In this document: piece by piece, positions 1 to 12,162 of the stretch
Layout of the letters: every line of letters begins with the position of its first letter
Position numbering within the stretch: the stretch's first letter is position 1
Assembly: GCA_033030425.1 (NCBI GenBank)
Contig: JAUFSD010000001.1
Coordinates: forward strand, 1,302,001 to 1,366,000
DNA length: 64,000 nt
DNA from: Verpa conica
Taxonomy: Eukaryota > Ascomycota > Pezizomycetes > Pezizales > Morchellaceae
Reading direction: 5' to 3'
Position numbers and translations under genes: made by a program
The notes under the pieces: model-generated
What the model was told of the DNA's origin: nothing
Database searches by the model: none
What the model saw: the letters and a program-made list of their open reading frames with translations, nothing else

Positions 1-1885
1 TCTCCCTGTGATGGCACTTGCAAAGAGCGGGAATTGTTCATCCGTAATCCCTGCGACTTCGTTCGCATATCTTCTCATCCTATTCTCATTTCCGTCAATC
101 ACAGCTAACCACAGCTTCGCATAGGATCGCCTCAGGTCTGTCGGTATATCCCTATATAAACCATGATCATATAATATTATCTCGAATTTGCTCTTTCGCC
201 AGCCCTTCTTTGAAGGATCAGCAAGGCGTATTGCAAGATTTCCTCCATGCGGATCACAGTGTAGCGGTGCGTTCTTTCCAAATACCATCTCATTGAAGAT
301 TCTGGAAAGTGCCGCAGAGACTTCATCTCGAGAGATACCGTTGTTGTCTAGCCATTGTAGGTCGTCAAGACGTCTTCCAGGGAGGTACTCCATTACTAGA
401 ATTCTTGGTTTTGCCCAGATTACTTTGTATAAATTAGTCCTTCTATTCATCTTAATAATTGCCCTTGCACTAGGGATGAAGGATTCTCGAAGTGTAAAAT
501 ACCGTTTGGAATAACCACAGGGGTATTCTTGACATTTTTGAAGTACTCTCTTGCCCGATGAATATTCACAGCCTCCGTTTCGAAATTGAGTTCTTGAGGC
601 AGGCTGTATAATTTTTGTTTAATGAACAACTGTAATTATGGTAGCGGAATGAGATAGTGGGGTACATACGATGCTTCCATCTCATCACTGAGCCAGGTCA
701 TAGGATACTCTGGGAAGAACCACTTGATATATTCGAACGAGAACCTCGTTAACTGCATATCTAGTGGGATCCATTCCGCAAGTGCTGGATGTTGTAGCTT
801 TACAGCAACCCTACGTAACCATTAGCTTTACAAATATTATTTTATTCTAAAAGTGATGTAGAAAGAAAAGCATACTCTTGGCCTGTCTCCTTCAGTATCG
901 CCCGATGCACCTGAGCCAAAGATGCTGTCACAAAACTCAGTTTTTTATAGCTCGAAAAAAGCAACGACTGGGTTTTCCGTACCGGCTCCTAAAGGTGTTG
1001 GATCAAAGGTCGAGAAGAGCTCAGGTATTGAATGGCCAGTGTCATCTAAAATCATCTATAGTATTTGAATCAGCTTCAATTATCATCTCCAAAGCTTTAG
1101 TAATCTTCAGGTTCATACTTTCTCGATGCTTTCTAAGCTAGATACTGGACAGCGGTCTTGCAATGGTATAAAAGTATCCTAAAAAATAGTTAACATATAG
1201 CTTTCCAGTGCTTAGACAAAATAACTATACCGTCCATTCTGCCGGCAGTAAGTATCCCATTGCTGCTAAATGCTGCCCTAGCTTAATAAATATCGAGCCA
1301 TTTTTCTCTAGTACTTTGTAAGTCCTATCCAACCAAGTTAATATCTTATCTTCCAAAAAAACTTCAACTTGTTGAAATGCTGAGACACCGAGACACCGAG
1401 ACACTGAGACACTGAGAGGGTGAAACATTGACCCCACCTTTCAGCACATCTCTTATGGCATTTCGGGAGAACTGTTTCGTTATTTGGATCGCTTTCAAGG
1501 ACCTTCAAAGCAACTCGATAGCTACCAGGTCAATTAGCTCCAAATATTCCGAGAAAATTAATGAAAGCCATAGTACATACTCGTTTATACATAATGCTAG
1601 TGCACTCGCAACTCGACCTGCCCTTTCTACAGCAGCAACGGTATGCCCCACATCTGGAACGACTCCAAAGGCTACCGCACCGACAGCCGTACCTCCAACG
1701 ACACCTAAGGCTATTTTGCCACCTCGTCGTGGGGTAGAGGCTACCCTTGTTCGGATGGTGAGTAATGACGAAGGTTTCCGTAGAGATGAGAGGCATCGTC
1801 GACATGTCCATGGGAAAGGGTTGAAGGCGGGGAATAAGGTGGCCGAACCCCGGAGGAGGCCACGATTAGGGATTAAGGCACGCAT
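1..1885 (-). CDS. MCP2: ABC1/ADCK1-type mitochondrial kinase-like protein (partial, 3' end outside window)
   Basis: Member of the ABC1/UbiB atypical kinase family, ADCK1/Mcp2 branch; in yeast Mcp2 is a mitochondrial inner-membrane protein linked to lipid homeostasis. Nine exons fit in phase: 1885-1581, 1521-1438, 1324-1231, 1178-1119, 1055-983, 924-876, 810-670, 603-503 and 422-1. Family motifs appear in order: IKLGQHLAAMGYLLPAEW (KxGQ motif), ASLAQVHRA, VAVKLQHP (the ATP-site lysine), LPQELNFETEA, MEYLPGRRLDDLQWL, HCDPHGGNLAIR (catalytic loop) and LYDHGLYRDIP (DFG-like). The N-terminus is rich in Arg and Ser and is followed by a Gly/Ala hydrophobic stretch, as expected for mitochondrial import plus a membrane anchor. 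The reading frame is open at base 1, so the C-terminus is missing. Intron 2 carries a short tandem repeat. COQ8 is less likely, because the ADCK1-type LGQHLAAM and NFETEA signatures are present. Confidence 0.9.
1379..1418. repeat. minisatellite inside an intron of the ABC1 kinase gene
   Basis: About four to five tandem copies of GAGACACY lie inside intron 2 of the kinase gene (intron 1325-1437). The array leaves both splice sites intact. It is a likely length polymorphism. Confidence 0.75.
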
Positions 1886-3417
1886 GACCGGAAAGCAATT
1901 ATCGAAAGTGGAGAGGAAGCAAAAGCTCTCATACAGGCGACCAATGGACCCAATATATTGATAACAACAGGGGAGAAAAGTCCAGTCTGGTCGACGTGGT
2001 CGTTGAGCTATCGGTGGGTGAGAGTGTTGAGAGCAGGGTTAGGGTCGAGGACCAATTTTTGCTGGACTAGAATTTACAGGGATAAGCATTGGGCAGAGCC
2101 TCAGCAACCACGCTGAGTTCCTGCGTTTCCCTGCGTTTCACTACATATGACTATGACGAATGTTGAGGCTGAGCTCTCCACCATGAGATAAAAATTAAAA
2201 AGTGGACCATAGGTTATTTTACGCTAATTTGTGGGGCTAAGATTGTGACTTTAGGATCGATGCCGCTATTGGTATCTAGAATTTCAAGGTCATTTAGGCT
2301 CTGAAAGCGATTAAAATTAGAAATTTGGCAGCCTGAAATAAGGGGGGAGGGGGGTATAGAGATATTTAATACCGAAGTGATTCCATTAGCTCTACACTTG
2401 AGTTGCTTGTACCCATCAAATCTCTTTCACAGAGTGGTTCTTCAAGTAGTTACACAGCACATAAGCGGCTCAAGCTACTAATATATCCAAATTCTCCCTA
2501 GACTTTAAGCACAGCTAGATTGTATGCTAGCTGTCCTAAGGCTTATCCCTTGATGTGTGTATTTACTAATCTCTGGCTCCTAAACCAAGAGACTTATGAG
2601 CCTCCAACCAGCTAAGGCCAAACATAGGCATTACAGCGCACAGGGAAGATTAATCCCTGCTATGGGGTGTAGGTATCTTATAAAGTGGGAATCTACTAAA
2701 GGCTCCTTATTTCACTACTGGGAATACAAGATGAATTTCCGGGACCGAAAGCTCACCATACGTGTATTTTGCTGAGTAAACTACATGCAGGTGACATGGA
2801 TTAATACAGCTCCTAAGGGAAAAACTTCACATTTTCTAACAGTCCTCCCATTTTTTAACCTCATCAAAAACTCGAAAGGCTTTACCTAAATTCACTTCAA
2901 TAGACTCGGGCTTACCACCAAGGGAATTAAACACTATATGTAACTAGTAGAAATAGGCGTTTACTATTCGTGATAGATCCAAGTACAAGAGTAGTCGATC
3001 CAAGTACGTGTCTAGGTTGAAAAGAATTATATTAACAGAGGTAAGATAAGATATTAGGATATAGCACTGGGTTTTAACAGGAATTTATTGTCCATAAGTA
3101 ATTTACTTAGTAGGTCGACTAGAAATTGCTGGGGGACGTTAATCCTATATTCCACTTTATAGACGTACTAGATCAAGTATCGTAGGATTATCGAACTTTC
3201 TTTATTCTATAAAGCCTTTCGAGGAACTAGAGACTTGTATATCATAAGTAGAACAAAGAGGTATGTTCACCACTTATTTATAGATCGCTCGTAGCATTTA
3301 TGGTGCTCCATCTAAACCATGAAGATCTCCCGCGTAACCCTCCCCCCCCACTAGCTCTTTTCAGACCCCAAAAGATATAAACACCGAACCTATTTTTTAT
3401 ATACACTTCCCAACCCA
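1886..3417. other. AT-rich intergenic region, no gene seen
   Basis: This is upstream of the kinase gene and downstream of RSM25. It is rich in TA dinucleotides and has stops in all frames. No tRNA, TIR or LTR ends were recognised. It looks like old mutated non-coding DNA. Confidence 0.6.
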
Positions 3418-4193
3418 CTATATACCCACTGTCCCCTCCTCCTCCTCCTCCTCTGTAACAACCGGTACATCCTCCTGCTCCTCAAAGTCCGAGACTGTAA
3501 AGCTGCTTCTACCCCGCCTCCTAAGAATATCAGCCGTAGCTACCGCCTTCCAATTCTCAAGTGCCTTCTCTTCCATCTCAATACCAATCTCTAGATACGA
3601 CTTGCCAAACTTCGCTCCTACTGCTAGTGCCTCCTCGGCCGCGATACGACGCTCGATATCCTCCCGCATACGTAGATCATAAAACTCTTTGCGTGCAGTA
3701 TCATAGGCATCCTTCTCAGAAAGCTCTTGATTCTCCATTAACCACATCTGGCGTTGAACGACACTGCATCACCTCCATTAGCACCCCCACCCTAGCAGAG
3801 GCCTTAAATAAAAACCAACCTTTCACCGTCCAAGACCTTCCCCGGCTGTCGCATCTTACTCCAATCATACCGCTTATAGTCAGCACCATCATTCTCGACC
3901 AATATCCTTGGCCTCGCAAGTTCCCATGGGTGATCCTTGTAGAATGCTGCTCGTAGCTTATCCTCCGGGTACTCGATTTGCTGCGGCTTAAACAGCCCCC
4001 GTGGCTTGTGTTTTTTCGTCCATGGCTTATGATCCTTCAGCTGGACAGGAACCAGGCGGACAAGAGATGTAGTTGGGGGAATAGAACCAACAACTCGATA
4101 CCACGCGGGCTCTTCCGTCAAACGTCCAGTTTCGAGTCTGCGGGAGGCGGTCAAGTGGACGCGGATGGGGCGGAGTCGTTTGATTGTATTCAT
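3418..4193 (-). CDS. RSM25: mitochondrial small-subunit ribosomal protein mS23 (Rsm25)
   Basis: Structural protein of the mitochondrial 37S ribosomal subunit, fungal mS23 family. Two exons, 4193-3820 and 3763-3418, are separated by a 56-nt intron (GTTGGT...ATGCAG) and give 239 residues. Family landmarks are visible: a basic start (MNTIKRLRPIRVHLTASRRL), WYRVVGSIPPTTSLVR, FYKDHPWELARPRILVEND, YDWSKMRQPGKVLDGE, then the second exon with the VVQRQMWLM segment, a YDTARKEFYDLRMREDIERR helix and an acidic tail. The junction was set by restoring GESVVQRQ; the other acceptor would put a stop in frame. TAF13 follows upstream on the same strand. Length and motif order fit the family, so the call is firm. 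Confidence 0.93.
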
Positions 4194-4681
4194 TTTGGGT
4201 ACCGGATATTGTTTCCGGTGTTTTCTGGGAGGATTTCGGGGATCTCTTGGGAGTGGGTGGTTGACAATCGCCGAGAATTCGCCGGCGAGCTCGTTGGGAT
4301 GCGGGCGGTTTGGAAAAGTTTCGAGGGTCCGTGGGGTGAGGTGCTGAGATATACGAAGTATGGCTAGGCAGCGTAAATGTGAGAACGGTATCTGGGAGAG
4401 CTCCTGGGGCTACCGGGAGTGCCACGAGTTTATAAAACCTCGTCGTCGGAGTTCGAAGTTCTTGCCTGTTTTGTTTTCGCTTGTATCTCCTGCCAGGGCA
4501 TATTCTGCTATAAGTCTTACATATAATTAGACTTATAGGGCCAAGTATTAAAGGAGAAATGAAGAAACCGAAACACCGCTTTATAAAACCGTAGCTATGA
4601 TACATGGGATTAAAGAAGAGTGATTGAACAAGAATCCTCTCATAGATTCCATAGGAAAGGATAACCAATCATAGATAGTAT

Positions 4682-5223
4682 TTACTTCGTAGTAGTAGCC
4701 TCTACTACATCCTGTTTATCATCAAACTGCTTCCTAGCATCGGCAATAACCTTCGCCATAACCAACAGCTCCTCGACACGACCTAATTTCTTCGGGTCGC
4801 GTCGGAGCGCAAACTTAAAGTCATCAACCTTGATCTTGTTTCTACGGGCCTGGGAGGCCATACGCGCGGCATCGTGGCACTGGAATAGCGGTGATTAGTT
4901 TAAGCCGGGATGGGGACGGGCGAGTATTGATAGATTATACCATGTCGACGATGTAGCTGTAAGCGATTAGCTAGGTTAAGCGTAGAGGGGACAGCTATAG
5001 AACATACTCAGTCACAATTTCGTCAAGAACGTTGACACTTTCCTGGAGGGGTTCTTGGTCGTCGCCGAAAGCGTACATCAGAGACCTGACTATATATCCA
5101 TAGTGTCAGCACTACACTACTATACCACGACAAACTTGTGAGCGTAGACGAACTTTCTTTAACGAAGAGATGCTGTCGCCTTGTACGCGGGCGAGAGCGG
5201 GAGATCCCAGCATCAGTAGCCAT
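4682..5223 (-). CDS. TAF13: TFIID subunit TAF13
   Basis: Histone-fold subunit of the general transcription factor TFIID; it pairs with TAF11. Four exons, 5223-5154, 5089-5008, 4956-4941 and 4879-4682, give 121 residues. A basic N-terminus (RSRPRTRRQHLFVKE) leads into RSLMYAFGDDQEPLQESVNV and LDEIVTDYIVDMCHDAARMA, then KIKVDDFKFALRRDPKKLGR and VEELL, which is the full TAF13 histone fold. Exon 3 is only 16 nt long. The protein ends in a short lysine/threonine tail. KSH1 diverges from it across about 295 bp, so the two probably share a promoter region. Confidence 0.95.
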
Positions 5224-5517
5224 TTCGTATTGTGGCGGTGGTGGGAATTAACGGATATGAAGATAGAGGTTGAAAGCTACCTGGGAATACAATACAGGAG
5301 TGAAAGAGGCCCGTTGCGGATAGAATAAGCTGTGGCGCAGGTCAAAGCTGTGGCGATGCATAGTGGCAGCTCCAAAGCTCTGACGTTGGCTTGAAACCAC
5401 GATTCACGCACGACATTACTAGAGATCACATCGCCCCCCCCACACACAAAGCCCGCATTCACTATCTACCGTGTTCTAATCATCTATCTATCCTTCTGTC
5501 AAGATATAATTCCCACA
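5224..5517. promoter_or_regulatory. divergent promoter region between TAF13 and KSH1
   Basis: About 295 bp separate the two start codons, which point away from each other. No strong TATA box or repeat was recognised. Assignment as a shared promoter is inferred from layout only. Confidence 0.4.
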
Positions 5518-5960
5518 ATGGTATGCTCCTCCCTGACTAATATAACTTAACAAAAGCTAACGAACCTCACTCCCGGATTCTAGTCTGCACTTTTCCACTT
5601 CGACGCGCTCCTCCTCGTTATCCTCCTTCTCGTCTGCACATGTACATATGTCCGCGCAACTGTTCCCGGAATGGTAGACTCGCGGAAAGACAAGAACATG
5701 TAGGGGTTTACCCTCTCCTTTTCTTCTATTCAGCCACACTTAGCCTCTGCTGGCTAATCATGACTTTATATGATAGGCTGACGAGCGATTGGTGAAAAAT
5801 AGTTTCTTCGGGATGTTCTGGAAGTTTGCTCGTATCGGTGAGAGGTTATCACCATATGTCAGTTTGTGTTGCCTCGTTATGGCTGTAAGTCTTGTCCCTT
5901 ATGCGTGGGAGGGTTAAAGGTGCTAATCGCTTGGTGTAGGTCGTTACTTTTGTTTCATAA
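5518..5960 (+). CDS. KSH1: Kish family secretory-pathway protein Ksh1
   Basis: Small Golgi/early-secretory membrane protein (TMEM167 family) needed for secretion. Four exons, 5518-5520, 5584-5699, 5803-5884 and 5940-5960, give 73 residues, the usual length. Exon 1 holds only the start codon. The protein reads SALFHFDALLLVILLLVCTC as a signal/transmembrane segment, then VPGMVDSRKDK, FFGMFWKFARIGERLSPYVS and a second hydrophobic helix ending in TFVS. The acceptor of intron 2 was chosen at 5802 because it alone restores the NIFFGMFWKFAR sequence in phase. Conservation along the whole length makes the call secure despite the small size. Confidence 0.93.
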
Positions 5961-6283
5961 AACTCATGAAAGGGGTTTTATGGGGAGTGTGGAGTGGATG
6001 GTAAATAGATAGGAGATGTAATCCTTTTTTTTCTTTTTTTCTTTTTTACTTCATATCAAGCTTTTGTGATTTTAAATTATTGGCGTCCACTGCGTGCTTA
6101 TGGGGGTTTATCACTTGATTATTATTCAAACCTGTGCTATACAAATTCCTTGATGCCTACTTATACTCCTACTTATCCCATATGGAAGTGAAACCTTTAA
6201 CTAGTACTGCTACGCCCATATAGCGAGATATGTTCCAAGCACAACCCATCAATTCCCGTATTAAAATCTTTAGCTATATACAC

Positions 6284-8557
6284 CTATAAAAACTCAAAAG
6301 TATCTCCCACATCCGTACACATGACCCTAACCCTCCCACTCCCCACGATCCTCTCAACCCTCATCGCATCCCACTTACTGAACAACACCCTCACCCTACA
6401 CACACCCGCATCTACCTCTCCCCCCTCCACACTCTTCAGCAAGAACCCCCCTGCGACCTCCTTATAAAAAATCGGATTATCTGGTAACTGGTAAAACACT
6501 ATATTCGTAGCTCCACGCATCACATACCTCCTGAAATGGTGTGCGCGGCCAGTATACAACAACACCGAGTGACGTCCCGTGAGGAAATGAGAGCGAGCTC
6601 TTGCAACAGCAGAAACAGAGGTCTCTTCAGAGATCACGCCGAAAGACAGAGACAGCGCCTCGAGGTGGTTACGTAAACGGACGAAATCGTAGTAGCTGGG
6701 GACAAAAATGAGAGTGCCGTTTGTGCCTGAAGACGCAGAGCGGAGAATCGACGGGAGCATTGTCGCGGTGAAGAACTTAAAGCGGGAGTTGGGATCAAGG
6801 GAGGGGGTGGGGGAGTCGAAACGGTTAAAGGTCTACTCTGTTAGTTTAGCTTACTGGGGGCTTGGAAGAATGGAAGGTTACCTGTCGGACTTGAAGACCC
6901 AGGTCGGTCATGGATCCTTTGTATTCCGCTTGTGTTTTTACTCTCCCAGCAATGTTCTTCATGAAACCTGTAAAGAGGCTGTTTACTTCTGGGGTTATGA
7001 AACCGCTCAGCACTACCGTCTGTCGGAGGTATTTAGCGTGGCTGTCGAGATACCATGTCCTCACACGGCCAAAATCGCAGCCGTGGGCATCTTTAGGAAT
7101 AAGGTTGAGATGCTTAAAAACGTGTTCCATATGATCCCAATTCTGCATTAACAATGCATCTGCATGATCAATAACTATAAGTTCTATAGAACTTAAAAAG
7201 TCGTAATCCCGCTTCTTGTCGCCTTCGTTTCCAATGACCATCCGTAGCCCTAGCGGTGATGCGAACACTATATCGCTATTATAAAACTGCGAAAATAATT
7301 TCACCGTCTTCCGGGTGAATTTGAGACCAAGACGGAACATATCATCATGGTTACCCTTGAACAGCGCACGAAAGTCGTCGGGTTTGTTGCCGCCGATACG
7401 TTCCTCTTCTTCTGGCACCGTAAAGCTGTCCAAAAACCGTTTCTTATTCTCTTGCTGCTCCGGCTGCGCAAGTTTAATGATTGTTTCCACGACCTCTGCG
7501 CATGCGTTGCGGGTTGGCAAGATGAAGAGGACTTTTGGTCTTGTAAAGCCTTGGTCTCGAAGCTCGAGATCTTCTGCTTCTGGGCCACCCCGAGCTAGGC
7601 GGGCATTATTCTTGAGGACCTTGTCCCGGGTTTTATAGATGTGATTAAGGGCATGAAGACAAGTCAAGTTTCTGAGCTCAGCTGCGTTTGTAGTAGTACG
7701 GGAGTTGAAAAGAAGATCTTGGTGCGTAAATATATATGGCGCAAGAGCCTTTTGTAGAGGTGTGAATTCACCGTTAAGTCTCGAGAAGGGGGTGGTGAGT
7801 TTCTTCTTGAGATTAATTTCTGATAGAGTATCTACCCTTCTTCCCGGCTGGATCTGGGAGCCACGAGGGGAAGAGAAAAGAATCTTGCCTTCGAGGCCTG
7901 GATGTGTGAGTCTCTTGCTTTCCCAATCGTTCTTCTCTGCTGCTTTAATGCCCACGAGATACTCAGGGGTGGGAGAAGCAAAGTGGATTTCAAATTGATC
8001 GGATGTATCTTCTTCGTCAGAATCTACATCTTCGACTTCCGGGATTTCCTCCTCTGCTTCATCATCTTCAGCGACCCATTCCTCACTACCAGCATCTTCT
8101 TCTCTACTGTGCTCTAGTTTCCGGCGTTTAGATTTTCTGTTATCTCCGTCTTCTACCATTTTTTTGCTAGAAGCTAGGGACTGTAAAAGTAGGCTATATG
8201 GTTTTACGGCAGTAGCTTCCTCGAGTTCGGAGTCGGTTGAGATTACGCTAGAATCGTGGTCTTCATCTGAAGACTCGGAGGAATTGTGGTCTATGTTTTC
8301 TTCGTCCGAGCTGGGCTCCTCCTCGGAAAACCTTGGGTGATTACTGAGGAAAATTATTAGAAATGGGTTTACAAAGGGATTAGAATAGGCGGTACAAACT
8401 CTCTAGGTCGGTTCTCAAAACTTCTAATACTACTTCCACCTCGTCCGTGCCCACGTAGGGCACCTCTTCCCCGACTACTACCTCTACTACCTCGGCCCCT
8501 ACTAAAACCCCTCCCACTTACACCACCTCTTCCACGTCCTCTTAGTCCTGGGGGCAT
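6284..8557 (-). CDS. UTP25: U3 snoRNP/SSU processome protein Utp25 (Def homologue)
   Basis: Nucleolar component of the small-subunit processome, needed for 18S rRNA maturation; a degenerate DEAD-box helicase-like fold. Predicted exons 8557-8373, 8343-6882 and 6832-6284 give 731 residues. The N-terminus is an RGG box (residues about 5-45), followed by acidic low-complexity sequence with YSLLLQSL. The conserved body has LTHPGLEGKILFSSPRG, LAPYIFTHQDLLF, PKVLFILPTRNACAEVV, YNSDIVFASPLGLRMVIGNE and IELIVIDHADALLMQNWDHM, and the C-terminal part GTLIFVPSYYDFVRLRNHL and LLYTGRAHHFRRY. True DEAD/GKT motifs are absent, which is normal for this family. Intron 2 is 49 nt. Intron 1 would be only 29 nt (8344-8372), so the RGG exon join is the least certain part. 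Confidence 0.9.
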
Positions 8558-9712
8558 GATTGAGTAATATCCACGTAATTGAGGTAGGTTGAAGATTGTT
8601 GGTTGCAGAGTCGCGAATCGAAAATAAAAAATTTAAGCGTGCATAAGCGGCTCTGGACGATCCTTGTCTCTTAAATGCCAAGAAATGTCTTCAACCCCAC
8701 TAAACGGACATGTTGTATCACTCGGTGATGCCGAAGATTCTGGAAAACTTTCTAGAGTCTTTTCGGTAGATGTTTGGAGAGGGTTAATACATGGATTTTT
8801 GTGTTGCTCATCAGCCTAAGGCTAGGGTTACTCCAGAGGTTTCTTTCCTTCAGCCATCATCCGGTGCCGTATGTTGTTGACTAGGGAAGAATGAGGATCA
8901 GCTTAAGGAATCTCAGGGTACATGTATTTTAAAGGACACGATTCATAACCACATAGTGAAGTACACTGAGTAAATGCATGTGATAAATCTATATAGGCGA
9001 CCTTCTACGCCTATTAGCTCTTAATTCTCTCTCGACAACCTTAAGTATAGTCCAGTCCACCCAGTGACAGCAAGGCACAGGGTAACAATACTCTTATCAG
9101 ATCTGATTACTAATCCATTCTTATCTCTCGGACTATTAGACAACCCCTCGCCGTATATTTCTGTTGCTGTGACCAGCGACAGTGACGTTTTGAATCTTGG
9201 AACCGAGTTCACTATACATTAGTACTGTGCTGTATACTGTGTGGTACACACTGTACGCCGAGGTCTTCACCGCAGATAAGAACACCAACGCATGTGCTCA
9301 TCCCATACCCGCATCCACACGTCCGCCCCGCCCCGCTAATGCTGCGGGAGTCCCCCACACTTCCCATTACCGAGACCGAGGCCGATTACTGCACTTGCCC
9401 AACTCTTGCACTATCACGATTTGTTCTGTCGGCGGAGGGTTGGGAGGGTTTGGTGTCTGGAGAGTGGAGGGGACTTGTTCAAGAAAGAGTGGGATACGGG
9501 CACTACAGTAGTTATCGTCACTATCTGTACCATCTCTATATACGGCACTACCTGGCGGTCAATCCCATACATATACGCACATCTGTCTCTCTGTAATATA
9601 CCCGGGCTCAAGCACGCAGCATTGCTAGTCATTCTGTATCATCACGTGCACAACCTCACTAACCTCCACACCCTTCCATCCGATTCCCGTCAGCTACAAC
9701 CTTCAACCAACA
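8558..9712. other. divergent intergenic region between UTP25 and the NAD+ carrier
   Basis: About 1.15 kb between two divergent start codons. The half near the carrier is richer in G+C and C-tracts and reads as a promoter/5' leader. No RNA gene or repeat family was recognised. Confidence 0.5.
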
Positions 9713-10886
9713 ATGCCACCACCACCTACCCCCACAACGGACTCAGAAACATCCACGCGCCCCGAGAAACCTCCACATCCAGTCCACTCAATCTACCCTA
9801 TCTTTGTCCCCGCAGACCTCTCTGACAACTTCATCCATGCATTTGCCGGAGCCACGGCAGGTTTTGCATCCGGCGTTGCAACATGTCCACTCGATGTTAT
9901 TAAGACAAAGCTGCAAGCCCAGGGCGGTTGGTCAATACAGCATGGAGGCCTGGGTGCAGGTCCGGGGGAGGTTGTGTATCGAGGTTTGTTTGGTACGGCA
10001 AATACAATATGGAAAGATGAAGGGTTTCGGGGAATGTACCGAGGGCTGGGGCCACTCATATTAGGGTATCTACCGACTTGGATGGTATATTTTACAGTAT
10101 ATGAGAAAGCAAAGAAATTCTTGGAGCCTGGTGAGAATTTACATCTCTAATTTGGCCCTGAAATTTTTTGGAAAGAAAGAAAGAAAAAAGCAATATGATG
10201 CATTAATATTTGTAATTGACTTCAACTAACCGTCGTAAATAGAAATTGAAAGGACATGGGTAACTCACATTCTATCCGCCATGACCGCCGGTGCCTCCTC
10301 CACGATATGCACAAACCCAATCTGGGTAATCAAAACCCGTCTCATGTCTCAAACCTCCCCTATTACACTTCCTTCCTCGGTCAAGGTCCCCTACCACTAT
10401 ACCTCTACCCTAGATGCAATGCAGAAAATGTATCTTCACGAAGGGATTCGATCATTCTACTCTGGTCTTTCTCCAGCGCTCCTCGGGCTCACCCACGTGG
10501 CTGTTCAATTCCCTCTTTATGAACAGTTCAAGAAGATGTTTACCGGTGGGGTAGAGCTCGGAAAGCAGGGTAAAAATGGGAAGACTGATTTCTTGGGAAT
10601 CCTGGCAGCGAGTTGTTTAAGCAAGATATGTGCGAGTTCAGCAACGTATCCACACGAGGTTGTGAGGACGAGGCTACAGACGCAGAGGGTCGAGAACGGA
10701 GGGGGGTATCAGAGATATCGAGGGGTGATTCAGAGCTTCAAAAAGGTGTTTGCAGAGGAGGGTATGAGAGGTTTTTATGCGGGGATGGGGACGAATATGA
10801 TTAGGGCGGTACCAGCGAGTGCAATGACGCTGCTGACGTATGAGTGTGAGTGTTTCGGAGTGGTTGGTCTTCTGATTGAGTCTTGA
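9713..10886 (+). CDS. YIA6: mitochondrial NAD+ transporter (SLC25, Yia6/Ndt1 type)
   Basis: Inner-membrane carrier importing NAD+ into mitochondria. Exons 9713-10130 and 10243-10886 join in phase at EPEIERTWVTHIL. All three carrier repeats show the signature P-x-D/E-x-x-K/R: PLDVIKTKLQAQ, PIWVIKTRLMSQ and PHEVVRTRLQTQ. Diagnostic stretches of the Ndt/Rim2 subgroup are FRGMYRGLGPLILGYLPTWM, YHYTSTLDAMQKMYLHEGIR, HVAVQFPLYEQFK and GMRGFYAGMGTNMIRAVPAS. The ending is uncertain: the frame runs to 10886, but a GTGTGAGT donor just after LLTYE could start a further small intron. A pyrimidine-nucleotide or folate carrier is a less likely alternative. Confidence 0.9.
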
Positions 10887-12162
10887 GCTAAGAATTCCGG
10901 ATAGTAATGGTTGCTCGATTAACACGATATAAAGAACAAGGAATCTTGGAAAGGGACCGGCGATTAAGTTCACGGTAGCTAGGTCTAGTATTATTGTTTT
11001 TTGTTCTCTTTCATTCTTTTCTTCTTTACACGTACGAGTACTAGCCGGAGTGATGTGCTGAATTAAATTGGTGCATATATCATGTTGTCTTTGTATTTTC
11101 ATTACGGGTCTGAAGTTTGGACAGCTCTCGGCTGGGAGGGCTGGGGGCGTGATGGTGGTTAAGTAGGCGCATCGACTTTATATTTTGCTCTTTCTTTCTG
11201 TTGGGGTTTTCGGTATTTGTAATTATGGGCGGGTGGGGATATCACCGGTTGTAGTTGTGATTAAAATTTCAAGGTTTGGGAATGCATGTATTAATGTAAC
11301 ACCTTATTCGTTTCTTATCTTTTTCTTTCGTTCTTAACGAGTAAGGGTGTTATCAGTATTCAATTTCTCTATAGGTGAGAAAGGTAGAGTAGATTGTCTC
11401 ATTTTTCTCATTAGAAGGCTAGATGTCTTAGATGATTGATGTTTTAGCTTACTGTGCCTGCTTAGAGTGAAGCTGAAGATTAAAGAGAATATTGTATATT
11501 GTTTTGTGTATGGGTTATCCTATACCCCTTCAGCTTTTTTTTTACCACACTTTGTTAGATTTTTTTTATTCTACCAGTGTGTAGTATTCATTGTCTCTAT
11601 AGTCTTGTGCGAGGGGGTGAGGAGTTTGAGCAGCTGGGTGTTAAGTAGGGGTGGGCTTTGGGCTTTTTTTTCCCTGTGGTCTTTCTAGGGGGTTCAGTCA
11701 TGGTTGGGTGTTCGGAAAGGAGAATTGGCTTGTTAGGATAATAGTTATCAAGATTTTTTACAGCTTCTTATATACACTGCATGTAGTACTTAGTGTCGCC
11801 GAGTGACAGGGAGTGATCTTCAGTGTTTGTATTTAGGTAAAAGTAAAGCCTTTCAAGGAAGAGAATTATGGTAGAGATTACTTCAGTAACGACCGTAGCG
11901 GTAGTGACTAGGTTACTAGGGAAGAAAAATCATTTCAAACCGCCCATTCTACCCGGCTAGGCTAGGTCAGGGTTCGGGACTACACCCCTTCCCATATCCT
12001 CTTACGCCTGATAATATTATCTACCGTGACAGCAATTGGTATATATAACCCACCGCTATTTACTCATCTAATAAGCAGTCAAGCGCCAGCAATAAGTAAA
12101 AGTAATTCCCTTAATCATGCGCTCGCCCTAGGAAAATCGAATAATGAATCTAGGAAAGCCAT
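10887..12162. other. intergenic, converging 3' ends of the carrier and VFA1
   Basis: T-rich and G/T-rich tracts typical of 3' untranslated sequence, with no supported gene. Both flanking genes end here, so it probably holds their polyadenylation signals. Confidence 0.5.

Noticed and set aside
4027..4668. A 213-codon minus-strand open frame overlapping RSM25
   Set aside because: It overlaps the firmly identified RSM25 exon in another frame, has no domain, and its upstream half is AT-rich promoter sequence.
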